Below are positions 43,456-51,800 of a stretch of DNA of 52,820 nt, in pieces; position 1 is the stretch's first letter, and each line of letters starts with the position of its first letter. Under the pieces are notes generated by a model that saw only the letters and a list, made by a program, of their open reading frames with translations, was not told the origin of the DNA and ran no database searches. The position numbers and the translations under genes are program-made. The stretch comes from an uncultured Ruthenibacterium sp. Lineage in GTDB: Bacteria > Bacillota > Clostridia > Oscillospirales > Ruminococcaceae. The stretch is from assembly GCA_944386555.1 (NCBI GenBank), contig CALXBN010000037.1:1-52820 (forward strand). The letters run 5' to 3'.

Positions 43456-44349
43456 ATGTGGGTGAAACTGTATCACTTATGGGAAAGCTTGCGCCGCGGG
43501 CCCGGACGGTGGAGGCAGCTTTTTCGCACGCGCCGGGCCCGCCGGGGCGCGGTGCTGCTGGCCGGGGCGGGCGTGCTGGCGGCGCTTTTCGTGCGTGCGG
43601 CTGCCGCGCCGGTGGGCTGTGCCAATGAGGACCTGGCCCCTGCGGCCCTGATGGCGGCTGCCGCCGCCCAGAGCCGGGGCGGGCAGGCAGCCGAAAGCGG
43701 GGCGGCCGGCGCACAAGAAAAATCGCCGGAAAAAGTGGTATACCTTACCTTTGACGACGGCCCGTCCGCCACCACGGATACGGTGCTGGATGTACTGAAA
43801 GAAGAGGGCGTGCCGGCCACCTTTTTTGTCGTTTCCGCGGAAAACAACGCCAAGTATCTGCCGACGCTGGCGCGCACGGTGGCGGAAGGGCACCTGGTGG
43901 GCCTGCACAGTGCCAGCCACCGCTATTCAAAGATCTACAGCAGCACCGATGCCTTCTGGCAGGACATTGGCGAACTGCAGGCGGCCATTGCCCCGTATGT
44001 GCCGGAACCCTGTACCTGCCTGCGCTTCCCGGGTGGCAGCAGCAACACCGTCAGCCGCAAATACGGCGGCAGCGGCATTATGAAAGAGCTGAAGGCCCAG
44101 GCGGAGGAAAAAGGCTATCGGGTGGTGGATTGGAATGTCTGCGCCGAGGATGCCGCGGGAGGCCATCCCACGGTACAGGAGATCTATGACAATGTTGTGC
44201 GGGAGGTTGATGACCGCGCCAGCTGCGTGGTGCTGATGCACGACACGGCCGCCACGAAAAATACTGCAAAAGCCCTGCCGGATATTATCCGCTGGTTCAA
44301 AAACGCCGGCTACCGTTTCGACACAGTGGATCATCTGCCCGCCGCCTGA
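43456..44349 (+). CDS. Polysaccharide deacetylase (carbohydrate esterase 4) family protein
   Basis: 297 residues. A basic N-terminus is followed by a membrane/signal helix (AVLLAGAGVLAALFVRAAAA), an Ala-rich linker and the NodB domain. The catalytic/metal motif is YLTFDDGPSATTD (second Asp binds metal) with the HxxxH equivalent in VGLHSASH, then CLRFPGGSSN and VDWNVCAEDA; VVLMHDT gives the final catalytic His. The enzyme probably removes acetyl groups from peptidoglycan or another surface glycan. ATG 43456 lies 5 bases after AAAGG; the longer frame upstream is a shadow of rmuC. Confidence 0.9.
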   Translation: MWVKLYHLWESLRRGPGRWRQLFRTRRARRGAVLLAGAGVLAALFVRAAAAPVGCANEDLAPAALMAAAAAQSRGGQAAESGAAGAQEKSPEKVVYLTFDDGPSATTDTVLDVLKEEGVPATFFVVSAENNAKYLPTLARTVAEGHLVGLHSASHRYSKIYSSTDAFWQDIGELQAAIAPYVPEPCTCLRFPGGSSNTVSRKYGGSGIMKELKAQAEEKGYRVVDWNVCAEDAAGGHPTVQEIYDNVVREVDDRASCVVLMHDTAATKNTAKALPDIIRWFKNAGYRFDTVDHLPAA

Positions 44350-44464
44350 CGGGCCGGAGTGCCGCCTTTCCCTGGAAAGGCGGCATCTGCATGCCCGGGG
44401 GGCGAACTTTGTGAAAAAAATCCGAATTTTTTATGACGGTTCGCCTAAAAATGCGCCTTTGCAA

Positions 44465-44493
44465 TTGTAAACAGGCCCAAAATACTGTATACT
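44465..44493 (+). promoter_or_regulatory. Promoter before the DUF5685 gene
   Basis: TTGTAA at 44465-44470, a 17-base spacer and TATACT at 44488-44493, about 40 bases before the GTG start. Confidence 0.7.
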
Positions 44494-44534
44494 AAAACCG
44501 TTCACACTCGTTGTATGAACAGGGAGGTGCAGGT

Positions 44535-45410
44535 GTGTTCGGGTATGTGCTGCCGTTTAAGGCAGACCTGAAGGTATGCCAGTGGATGGCCTACCGGGCC
44601 TATTACTGCGGCCTGTGCATGCAATTGAAGGATGACTACGGCTTTGTGCCGCGGCTGTTGCTGAATTATGACCTGGTGACGCTGGCCCTGACGGCCGACG
44701 GGCTGGCCGGCACCGAACCGCCGGTGCGCGCTTGTCGGTGCATGGCCAACCCGGTGGAAAAGCACCCGGTATGCGGCACGTCGCCGGGGTTGGCCCTGGC
44801 GGCGGACTGCCTGGTGCTGGCAGCGTATTACAAAGCGGCTGACGATGTGGCCGACGAGGGGCCTGCCCGCAGCCTGGCGGCCCGCAGCCTGCAGGGGCTG
44901 CTGCACCGGGCGCGGGAGAAAGCGGCCGCCCGCCGGCCGGATGTGGATGCGGTGCTGGCGGGCCAGACCGGGGCGCAGGCGGCCCTGGAAGCCCGGCGCA
45001 GCGCCAGCCCGGATGAGGCGGCCGAGCCCAGCGCCCAGATGGCCAGGGCCATGTTTGCCGCCGCGGCTCCACCGGACAGCCCCCACCGGGAGGATCTGGC
45101 CCGTATGGGGCTGTTCCTGGGCAAGATCCTGTACTATCTGGATGCCGCCGAGGATTATGAAAAGGATGCCGCCCGGGGTGCGTATAATGTGTTCGCGGTG
45201 CAGGGCCTGGCAAAAATGGCTGCCTGGGAGGAGGCGCGCCGCCTGTGCAGGCTGTGCGCCGGTGAACTGGCCCGCAGCTACAGCCGGCTGCCGCTGGCGG
45301 CGGCCACGCACAAACCCATCTTGGACAATATCCTCTACCTGGGCCTGCCCCGAAGCATCGCCCAGGCGGGGCAGAAGCCTTCCGGCGCGCGGGAACCTGC
45401 GCGCCTGTGA
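44535..45410 (+). CDS. DUF5685 family protein
   Basis: 291 residues of unknown function. The N-terminal VFGYVLPFKADLKVCQW then MAYRAYYCGLCMQLKDDYG is the family hallmark, with a CGLC pair that may bind a metal or cofactor. Further features are CRCMANPVEKHP and a C-terminal segment EDYEKDAARGAYNVF reminiscent of helical bundle enzymes of the prenyltransferase/oxygenase type. GTG 44535 is preferred: GGGAGG lies 7 bases upstream. It starts a module with a J-domain-like protein and a membrane protein, an association I have seen in clostridia. Confidence 0.75.
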   Translation: MFGYVLPFKADLKVCQWMAYRAYYCGLCMQLKDDYGFVPRLLLNYDLVTLALTADGLAGTEPPVRACRCMANPVEKHPVCGTSPGLALAADCLVLAAYYKAADDVADEGPARSLAARSLQGLLHRAREKAAARRPDVDAVLAGQTGAQAALEARRSASPDEAAEPSAQMARAMFAAAAPPDSPHREDLARMGLFLGKILYYLDAAEDYEKDAARGAYNVFAVQGLAKMAAWEEARRLCRLCAGELARSYSRLPLAAATHKPILDNILYLGLPRSIAQAGQKPSGAREPARL

Positions 45411-45450
45411 GGGCAGAGTTTCGGAATTTGACAGGGAAAGGAATCAGCAC

Positions 45451-46059
45451 ATGGATATTCAAACAGCGTATGCAACCCTGGGCCTGCGTGAGGGTGCCGG
45501 TGAGGAAGAGATCAAGGCGGCCTACCGCGCTTTGGCCCAGCAGTACAACCCCGATCAATTCGAGGCAGGCTCGCAGCACGACGAAGCCGAGCGCCGGATG
45601 GACCAGCTGAACCAGGCATTTGACTTGCTGATGGGCAATTTGCGGGGCGCGGCCCCGGCCCAGGGCGGCACGGCCGGCAGCGCCCCGCGGGCGGATTACC
45701 GCGCCATCCGCCAGCTGATCAATACCGGCAGCGTGGAACAGGCCCTCAGCCAGCTGGCGGCCATTCCCGGAGGCAGCGGCGACGCCGAGTGGAACTTCCT
45801 GATGGGCAGTGCATATTATTATAAAGGCTGGGTGGCCCAGGCGATGCCCTATTTCCAGGAGGCCTGCCGCCTGGCCCCGGGCAACCCGGAATATACCGCT
45901 GCGCTGCGCAATTTGCAGAACAGCCAGGGCGGTGCCATGCCCGGCAACCCATATGCCGACCAGGCGCCCTACGGTACAACCGCCGTGGGATGCAGCTGCT
46001 GCGATATGTGTACGGCCATGATGTGCCTGGACCTGTGCTGCGGGCGCGGAGGCTGCTGA
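45451..46059 (+). CDS. J-domain-like protein with NPD in place of HPD and a cysteine-rich tail
   Basis: 202 residues. Residues 1-65 look like a J domain (IQTAYATLGLREGAGEEEIK, then AAYRALAQQYNPDQFE and LNQAFDLLM), but the HPD tripeptide that activates DnaK is NPD. Residues about 75-155 resemble tetratricopeptide repeats (SVEQALSQLAAIPGGSGDAE; YYYKGWVAQAMPYFQEACRL). The last 30 residues are cysteine-rich (CSCCDMC, then CLDLCCGRGGC). ATG 45451 follows AAAGGAA. It lies 40 bases after the DUF5685 gene and 1 base before a membrane protein gene. Probably not a classical DnaK co-chaperone. Confidence 0.78.
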   Translation: MDIQTAYATLGLREGAGEEEIKAAYRALAQQYNPDQFEAGSQHDEAERRMDQLNQAFDLLMGNLRGAAPAQGGTAGSAPRADYRAIRQLINTGSVEQALSQLAAIPGGSGDAEWNFLMGSAYYYKGWVAQAMPYFQEACRLAPGNPEYTAALRNLQNSQGGAMPGNPYADQAPYGTTAVGCSCCDMCTAMMCLDLCCGRGGC

Positions 46060-46060
46060 G

Positions 46061-46612
46061 ATGCCCCGCAGAAACCGGCCGTCCAGTGCCCGGCTGGCAT
46101 TGGGCGGCGTGTTCGGCGCGCTGGCTTTGGCGGTGATGCTGCTGGGCAGTGTGCTGCCGGCGGCTACCATCGCGGCACCGGCTTTTGCCGGTATCCTGAT
46201 TGTCCCTGTAGCCATTGAGTGGGGGATGAAAACAGGTTATCTGCTGTACGGAGCCATCGGCATCCTGTCGCTGATGGTGGTGCCGGACAAGGAGATGGCC
46301 CTGCTGTTTGTGTTTTTCCTGGGATATTACCCGCTGGCCAAGGCGCGCATCGAACGGCTGCGCCGGCGCGGCGCCCAGTGGGCGGTAAAGATCGCTCTGT
46401 TCAACGGGGCGGTGCTGCTGGCTTACGGGTTGATCCTGTTTGTGTTCCCTCTGCCGGAGGTGCGCGAAGAATTTGCGGCCATGGGCTGGGCCTTTGCGGC
46501 GGCCCTGCTGGCTTTGGGCAACGTCACCTTTGCGCTGTACGATGTGGCTGTGGCCCGCACTGTCGGGCTGTACTGTGCCCGCCTGCGCCCGCAGCTGCTG
46601 CGCAAACGTTAA
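46061..46612 (+). CDS. Conserved membrane protein, function unknown
   Basis: 183 residues with four to five predicted membrane helices (LALGGVFGALALAVMLLGSV; APAFAGILIVPVAIEWG; ALLFVFFLGYYPLAKARIE; AVLLAYGLILFVFPL; ALLALGNVTFALYDVAVART). The small size and alanine/glycine-rich helices recall substrate-binding (S) components of ECF transporters, but no firm motif was recognised and no ECF ATPase is near. It starts 1 base after the J-domain-like gene and so is almost certainly co-transcribed with it. Confidence 0.7.
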   Translation: MPRRNRPSSARLALGGVFGALALAVMLLGSVLPAATIAAPAFAGILIVPVAIEWGMKTGYLLYGAIGILSLMVVPDKEMALLFVFFLGYYPLAKARIERLRRRGAQWAVKIALFNGAVLLAYGLILFVFPLPEVREEFAAMGWAFAAALLALGNVTFALYDVAVARTVGLYCARLRPQLLRKR

Positions 46613-46697
46613 ACGTGCTGCCGCCCGGACGGCGGGCGGCCCTGATGCGCCGCCGCAACCGCCGGCGGCTTTGCTTTTTGTCAGGAAAGGAGCGCCT

Positions 46698-48506
46698 ATG
46701 GATCTTCGCGCCAATATGAAAGCCCTGCACTATGTGCGCAGGCTGCTGCGCCAGGACACGGAAAACCTGCTGCCTTTCCCGGTGCGGGTGCAAAAACCCT
46801 GGCCGGCGGGCAAAGCCCCGGTGCCGCTGCCCCGCTGCGCGCCGGAACAGGCCGGTGTGCCGGCTGCGCTGCTGGATTCCCTGCTGTGCGAGCTGGCCGA
46901 CCCGCAGGCTGCTACCCACGGCTGCCTGGTGGCCCGGGGCGGGCAGATCATATGCCAGGGCTTTTGGGCGCCTTATGCACCCGCCTTTTGGCACGTTACC
47001 CACAGTATGTGCAAAAGCGTCACAGGGACGGCTGTCGGCATGCTGGCGGATGAAGGGCAGCTTGCCTTGGATGAACGTGTGTGCGAGATCTTTCCCGATC
47101 AGTGCACCCTGCGCACCGGACGCCGGGCCCGGGGCCTTACGGTGGAACACCTGCTGACCATGCGCAGCGGCGCGTCCTTCCGGGAGACCGGCGCCGTGCT
47201 GGAGGAAAACTGGGTGCGCGGCTTTTTGGAATCGGATTTTGCCTTTGAACCGGGCGCCCAGTTCGATTACAACAGCATGAACAGCTACTTGCTGTCGGCA
47301 ATTGTACAGCGGCGCACCGGCCAGACACTGACGGAATACCTGGCCCCCAGGCTGTTCGGCCCCTTGGGTTTCGGCGATGTGGCCTGGGAGAGCTGCCCGC
47401 AGGGCGTCAATAAAGGCGGCTGGGGCATGTATGTGTATCTGGAGGATATGGTAAAACTGGGCTGCCTGTATCTCTCCGGCGGCTTGTGGCAGGGCCGGCG
47501 GCTGCTGAGTGAAGAATGGGTGCGCGCCGCCACCGCGGTTCACGCCCGCAGTGCCCAGGGCGAGGAGTACGGCTACCAGCTGTGGCCCCGCACGGCCGAC
47601 GGCGTTTATATGTTCAACGGTATGTTTGGCCAGTATGTGGTGATGGCGCCGGATCTGGACCTGGTGGTGGCTGTGAATGCCGGGGCCGGGCACCTGTTTA
47701 CCCAAAGCCGCAGCTATGCGGCGGTGCGCCGGTTCCTGACGGCCCTGCGGGCCGGGAAGGACGGCGGTGTGCCGGCCGGGGAAGGCGGGCGGCGCCTGGC
47801 GTTTACCCTGGCTCATCTGCGCTTCGGCCGGCCGGTGCCCGCGCCGGAGACGCCGCCCCGCGGCCTGGAGCGGCTGAGGGCGGCCCTGGCACGATGGCTG
47901 CTGCCCCGGGCTGCCGCGCCCGCCGAGGCCCGGCTGGCGGCCGATGCCCTGGCGGGCAGGCGCTTTACCTTTGCCAAAAATGACAAGGGCCTGCTTCCGG
48001 TGGTGCTGGCCATCATGAACGACTGGTACACCAAGGGCGTGGAGGCCGTGGCGTTCCGACGGGAGGGCGATACACTGTGGATGGACTGGACGGAGAGCGG
48101 GAGCCTGCAGGCCGTTCCGCTGGGGTTCGAACAGCCGGCGCCCTTTGTGCTGGACGCCGGCGGCAACCGCTTCGCTGCGGCGGCCTCGGCCCGCTTTCTG
48201 TACGATGAGGACGGCCGGCCTGTGCTGAAAGTACAGGTGGACTTGCTCGAGACCAGCTCCAGCCGTATTGTCAAGCTGGTGCTGGGGCCGACGGGAGACG
48301 GCGTTCTGAAACTGCATGAGACCCCGCCGGTGACCACGGTGCTGGAATCCCTGCAGAGACAGGGGCCTGCCGCAGCCCAGGCGCTGGACCTGTTCCGGGA
48401 TGTGGACTATCTGCAGTTCTGCCTGGACCGCCTGTGCAATCCGCACCTGGAGGCGCATTCGGCGGCGGAGGGGCAGGCAGAGCAAACAGATGCCGGCCGC
48501 CCCTGA
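46698..48506 (+). CDS. Serine hydrolase, class C beta-lactamase/penicillin-binding-like, with C-terminal extension
   Basis: 602 residues. The first about 370 form the serine-hydrolase fold: SxxK motif in THSMCKSVTG (about residue 103), the Tyr-x-Asn-type motif in FDYNSMNSY (about 189) and LTMRSGASF. No signal peptide is evident, so it is probably cytoplasmic. The remaining about 230 residues (from the RRLAFTLAHLRFG region) form a beta-rich extension also seen behind other serine hydrolases. ATG 46698 has AAAGGAG upstream; the longer frame from 46440 overlaps the preceding gene. An esterase or peptidase role is more likely than antibiotic resistance. Confidence 0.82.
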   Translation: MDLRANMKALHYVRRLLRQDTENLLPFPVRVQKPWPAGKAPVPLPRCAPEQAGVPAALLDSLLCELADPQAATHGCLVARGGQIICQGFWAPYAPAFWHVTHSMCKSVTGTAVGMLADEGQLALDERVCEIFPDQCTLRTGRRARGLTVEHLLTMRSGASFRETGAVLEENWVRGFLESDFAFEPGAQFDYNSMNSYLLSAIVQRRTGQTLTEYLAPRLFGPLGFGDVAWESCPQGVNKGGWGMYVYLEDMVKLGCLYLSGGLWQGRRLLSEEWVRAATAVHARSAQGEEYGYQLWPRTADGVYMFNGMFGQYVVMAPDLDLVVAVNAGAGHLFTQSRSYAAVRRFLTALRAGKDGGVPAGEGGRRLAFTLAHLRFGRPVPAPETPPRGLERLRAALARWLLPRAAAPAEARLAADALAGRRFTFAKNDKGLLPVVLAIMNDWYTKGVEAVAFRREGDTLWMDWTESGSLQAVPLGFEQPAPFVLDAGGNRFAAAASARFLYDEDGRPVLKVQVDLLETSSSRIVKLVLGPTGDGVLKLHETPPVTTVLESLQRQGPAAAQALDLFRDVDYLQFCLDRLCNPHLEAHSAAEGQAEQTDAGRP

Positions 48507-48543
48507 GGCGTCCGGCGTGCCGGTGCAAGGGTTCTGTAAACGC

Positions 48544-48582
48544 AAAGCGCCCGCCTGTCCGGTTGGATGGGCGGGCGCTTTT
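48544..48582. terminator. Bidirectional terminator between serine hydrolase and TIGR02206-type gene
   Basis: A 12-base-pair perfect stem (48544-48555 with 48570-48581) with a T-run on the plus strand. It lies between two converging genes. Confidence 0.8.
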
Positions 48583-48594
48583 GACGCGGCAGGA

Positions 48595-49332
48595 TCAACG
48601 GCGCTTTTTCCTTTTCAGCTGCCGGGCGGCGGCCCAGGGCAGGTACATCGCCGCCCCCACGGCCGCCCCCAAAACAGGGAAGCCCCACAGATGGCTGCCC
48701 CAGTGGGTTTGGAACCACATCAGCGGGTTGCCCGGTTCGGCATACATCAGGAACATGAAATTGGTACCGAAGGCCAGGTTGGCCCCAAGGGCCACTGCCG
48801 CCAGGGCCGCCAGCAGCCCCAGGCACCGGGGCAGGCGGCGGACGTCAGGGCGGATGTCGCCGCCTGCCGTCAGCATCAGCGGGTAAACAACCAGCAGGAT
48901 GTGTACGGTAAAACTGTGGATGTGCATGAAATTGGCCGGCGGCAGGGCCGTCCAGGTGGGACACAGCAGGGCGGCCAGCGCTGTGGGCAGGCACAGCACA
49001 TAGAGAAAGTTGTCCAGCGTTTTGCCCGGGTGCAGGGCGTGGATGACAATCAGCAGGATATTGATGCTGCACAGATGCAGCGGCAGGTATTTGGGCAGGT
49101 AGTTGCTGCCGGCCAGCAGCAGAACCGTTTTAAAGGCCTCATCGGCCAGCAGCGCCGCCGCGAAGCTGCGGCGCGCCAGTGCCCGGCCCGCCGGGCCCAG
49201 GCGGCGGTACAGCAGGCAGGCTGCCAGGGCAAACAGGCAGCCGCCCGCCAGCCAGGCCAGGTGCACCGGCCCGAAACGGGCGAAACCCACGCCGTCGGGG
49301 ATGGTTTCCACGGTATCCAGAAAGTATTGCAT
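48595..49332 (-). CDS. TIGR02206/YwaF-like integral membrane protein
   Basis: 245 residues with about seven membrane helices. The family pattern is seen in FGPVHLAWLAGGCLF near the start, YLPKYLPLHLCSINILL with its conserved His and Cys, FMHIHSFTVHILLVVYP and NFMFLMYAEPGNPL. The family is conserved in Bacillota with no known function. The start at 49332 has GGAGG upstream on its strand. It is downstream of the phosphofructokinase gene (76-base gap, same strand) and may be co-transcribed. Confidence 0.82.
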   Translation of the reverse strand: MQYFLDTVETIPDGVGFARFGPVHLAWLAGGCLFALAACLLYRRLGPAGRALARRSFAAALLADEAFKTVLLLAGSNYLPKYLPLHLCSINILLIVIHALHPGKTLDNFLYVLCLPTALAALLCPTWTALPPANFMHIHSFTVHILLVVYPLMLTAGGDIRPDVRRLPRCLGLLAALAAVALGANLAFGTNFMFLMYAEPGNPLMWFQTHWGSHLWGFPVLGAAVGAAMYLPWAAARQLKRKKRR

Positions 49333-49408
49333 AGGTGCCTCCGCGCCGCAGAACAGAATGGCCGCCCGCCGGTCGGTGTCCGGCAGGCGGCGTGTGTGCT
49401 GCAAATGC

Positions 49409-50632
49409 TTATTTCAGATAAATGTGCCGGGGGAGCCCGTCGATGAACATGGGCGTCAGCTCCGCCTGCACCAGTGGGCGGGCATAGGCCAGGAATTTTT
49501 CGGTCATGTCGGTGTGGTCGGCGTTGATCCAGTCAAGGGGCACCTTCTTCTCGAAGTTGGCCACCTCGTGCACGTCGTGGGGCTCGGTGGTGCACTGATA
49601 GGGATCGTTGGACAGGCGCTTGAGGGCGATCATTTCGCCGGTGTGGCCCTCGCTGGCGGCTTTCACCGCCGCGCCGCCCACCTGATAGGCTTCGGTGATG
49701 TCGGTGCGGCTGGTCATGTGGGCGGCGCACCGCTGCAGGGTGGACAGCTCGATGCTGCGGGTTTTGGTATCCAGGGCGGCGGCCACCCGGTTGGCCAGGT
49801 ACCGGGCCGTGCCCGTCAGGCTCTTGTGCCCGAAGGCGTCCACAAAGCGGGCGTCATCGGCCAGTTCGCACACATAGCGCCCGTCGGCCAGCTTGACGCC
49901 CTCGCTGACGGCGATGACGATGGACGCGCTGTTCTTCTGCATGCGCTCCACCTTGGCAATGAAGTTCTCCACATTGAAAGGGATCTCCGGCAGGCAGATC
50001 ATGTCCACGCCTTCGCAGTCCTCGCTGCGGGCCAGGGCGCTGGCGGCTGTCAGCCAGCCGGCGTTGCGGCCCATGATCTCAACAATGGTAACATATTTGG
50101 TGCCGTACACCGTGGCGTCCCGTACCAGCTCTTTCATTACTACGCCGATGTACTTGGCGGCCGAGCCGTAGCCGGGGGTGTGATCGGTCACCATCAAGTC
50201 GTTGTCGATGGTTTTCGGCACGCCCATGAAGCGGATGGGGCTGCCGGTGGCCTTGGCATAATCGCTCAGTTTGCAGATGGTATCCATGCTGTCATTGCCG
50301 CCGATATAGAAAAACCAGCCGATGTCCAGCTTTTCCAGGATCCTGAACAGCTTGATATAAGTTTCTTCGTCCTCTTCCGGAGTGGGCAGCTTATACCTGC
50401 AGCTGCCCAGATAGGAGGACGGCGTGCGTTTGAGCAGCTCGATCTCCAGCGAGGAGCGCAGCGTTTTGGACAGATCCACCACGCGTTCCTCCAGCAGGCC
50501 CGCAATGCCGTTGCACATGCCGTACACCGTACCTGCGCCCCGGCTTTGACATGCCTGGAACACACCGGCCAGGCTGGAATTGATGACGGAAGTGGGGCCG
50601 CCGCTTTGGCCCACGATTGCATTTTTAGCCAT
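49409..50632 (-). CDS. pfp: PPi-dependent 6-phosphofructokinase
   Basis: 407 residues. The fold begins NAIVGQSGGPTSVINSS. Two residues point to pyrophosphate rather than ATP as phosphoryl donor: Asp in GGNDSMDT (Gly in ATP enzymes) and Lys in VPKTIDND. The reaction is fructose-6-phosphate to fructose-1,6-bisphosphate, reversible, in the main glycolytic pathway. The start at 50632 has AAGGAGG 6 bases upstream; a second ATG at 50638 abuts the ribosome site and is unlikely. It is divergent from the transketolase genes. Confidence 0.92.
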   Translation of the reverse strand: MAKNAIVGQSGGPTSVINSSLAGVFQACQSRGAGTVYGMCNGIAGLLEERVVDLSKTLRSSLEIELLKRTPSSYLGSCRYKLPTPEEDEETYIKLFRILEKLDIGWFFYIGGNDSMDTICKLSDYAKATGSPIRFMGVPKTIDNDLMVTDHTPGYGSAAKYIGVVMKELVRDATVYGTKYVTIVEIMGRNAGWLTAASALARSEDCEGVDMICLPEIPFNVENFIAKVERMQKNSASIVIAVSEGVKLADGRYVCELADDARFVDAFGHKSLTGTARYLANRVAAALDTKTRSIELSTLQRCAAHMTSRTDITEAYQVGGAAVKAASEGHTGEMIALKRLSNDPYQCTTEPHDVHEVANFEKKVPLDWINADHTDMTEKFLAYARPLVQAELTPMFIDGLPRHIYLK

Positions 50633-50686
50633 AACCATCCTCCTTGTTGTCTTGAGCGCCAAAAGCGCCACGGGTTGTTTAAAATT

Positions 50687-50715
50687 ATTGTACCATGTGT
50701 CCGCCTTGTGCACAA
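50687..50715 (-). promoter_or_regulatory. Promoter of pfp
   Basis: Minus strand: TTGTGC (50715-50710), a 17-base spacer ending in TGG and TACAAT (50692-50687), an extended -10 type. Confidence 0.7.
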
Positions 50716-50870
50716 GCGTTTTTGCGTAAAAATCCCGTGAAAATCCACCGGACCAATTGGAACGGCGCACAAATTGCCTTTGGCGGGAATACAATGGGGA
50801 AGATTCGTCTTTTTTCACAAAAAGATGCGAAAAAAATCTGCACAATCGACAAAATTCAGCCCCGCATTTG

Positions 50871-50900
50871 TTGACATTGCCAAAAGGGAAATGCTATGAT
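50871..50900 (+). promoter_or_regulatory. Promoter of the transketolase genes
   Basis: TTGACA at 50871-50876, an 18-base spacer and TATGAT at 50895-50900, about 72 bases before the start codon. Confidence 0.8.
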
Positions 50901-50972
50901 AAAAGCGAAAATCAGGGCGGCCTGCGGGCCGCAAGGGAAACCGGAATGCCGAACGGCAAAGGAGATAAAGGA

Positions 50973-51800
50973 ATGGAATCTGCAAATCAAAGCCTGGCGG
51001 AAAAAAGCAGGCTGCTGCGGGCGGACATCATCAGGATGCTGTACCTGGCCAAAAGCGGGCACCCGGGCGGGTCGCTTTCCTGCCTGGAGATGCTGATGGC
51101 GCTGTATTACAGGGAGATGAAGGTCGACCCGGCCAACCCCCACTGGGAACAGCGGGACCGGTTTGTGCTCAGCAAAGGGCATGCCTGCCCGGCGCAGTAC
51201 GCCATTTTGGCGGACCTGGGCTATTTCCCCCGGGAAGAGCTGTGGCGTTTGCGCCGGCTGGGCGCCATGCTGCAGGGCCACCCGGATATGCGCAAGACCC
51301 CCGGCGTAGACGTGAACAGCGGCAGCCTGGGCCAGGGTGTGGCCATTGCCGGCGGCATGGCCATGGCTGCCAAAGTAAAAGGAGAGGATCACCGGGTGTT
51401 TGCCGTCATCGGCGACGGTGAAAGCCAGGAGGGCCTGGTGTGGGAGGCTGCTATGAGCGCCGCCCACTACAAGCTGGACAATCTCACTGTCCTGCTGGAT
51501 CACAACGGCCTGCAGATCGACGGCAGCAACGACCAGGTGATGAGCCTGGGCGATGTGATGAAAAAATTCGAGGCGTTCGGGTTTGTGTGCACGCGCGTGG
51601 CGGACGGCCATGACATCGACGCCATCCTGGAGGCGCTGCACACGCCCCATCCCGGCCGGCCGCTGTTTGTGTGCTGCGAGACGGTGAAGGGCTATGGCGT
51701 CTCTTATATGGAGGATGAGGCCGGCTGGCACGGCAAGGCGCCCAACCGGCAGGAGTACGAACAGGCCATGAAGGAACTGGGGGTGAGCGCCGATGAGTGA
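50973..51800 (+). CDS. Transketolase, N-terminal subunit
   Basis: 275 residues, corresponding to the thiamine-diphosphate pyrimidine-side (N-terminal) domain. Motifs: LAKSGHPGGSLSCLEML, VLSKGHACPAQYA, NSGSLGQGVAIAGGMA and the ThDP motif IGDGESQEGLVWEA up to DHNGLQIDG. ATG 50973 follows AAAGGAGATAAAGG; an in-frame ATG at 50946 is an alternative. It overlaps the C-terminal subunit gene by 8 bases. Two-gene transketolases are common in clostridia; they interconvert pentose and hexose phosphates. Confidence 0.94.
   Translation: MESANQSLAEKSRLLRADIIRMLYLAKSGHPGGSLSCLEMLMALYYREMKVDPANPHWEQRDRFVLSKGHACPAQYAILADLGYFPREELWRLRRLGAMLQGHPDMRKTPGVDVNSGSLGQGVAIAGGMAMAAKVKGEDHRVFAVIGDGESQEGLVWEAAMSAAHYKLDNLTVLLDHNGLQIDGSNDQVMSLGDVMKKFEAFGFVCTRVADGHDIDAILEALHTPHPGRPLFVCCETVKGYGVSYMEDEAGWHGKAPNRQEYEQAMKELGVSADE

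Larger units (their letters stand above)
50633..50972. promoter_or_regulatory. Divergent control region between pfp and transketolase genes
   Basis: 340 bases without a gene. It holds a leftward promoter (50687-50715) for pfp, a rightward consensus promoter (50871-50900) for transketolase, and an AT-rich stretch between them; nothing else is recognised. Confidence 0.6.

Noticed and set aside
44366..44392. Strong hairpin after the deacetylase gene considered as a terminator
   Set aside because: The stem is good, but no T-run follows on the plus strand, so it was not listed as a terminator.
46440..46697. Upstream extension of the serine hydrolase frame
   Set aside because: It overlaps the membrane protein gene in another frame, while ATG 46698 has a strong ribosome site.
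49409..50632. Calling the phosphofructokinase an ATP-dependent PfkA
   Set aside because: The Asp in GGNDS and Lys in PKTIDND are the residues of PPi-dependent enzymes.
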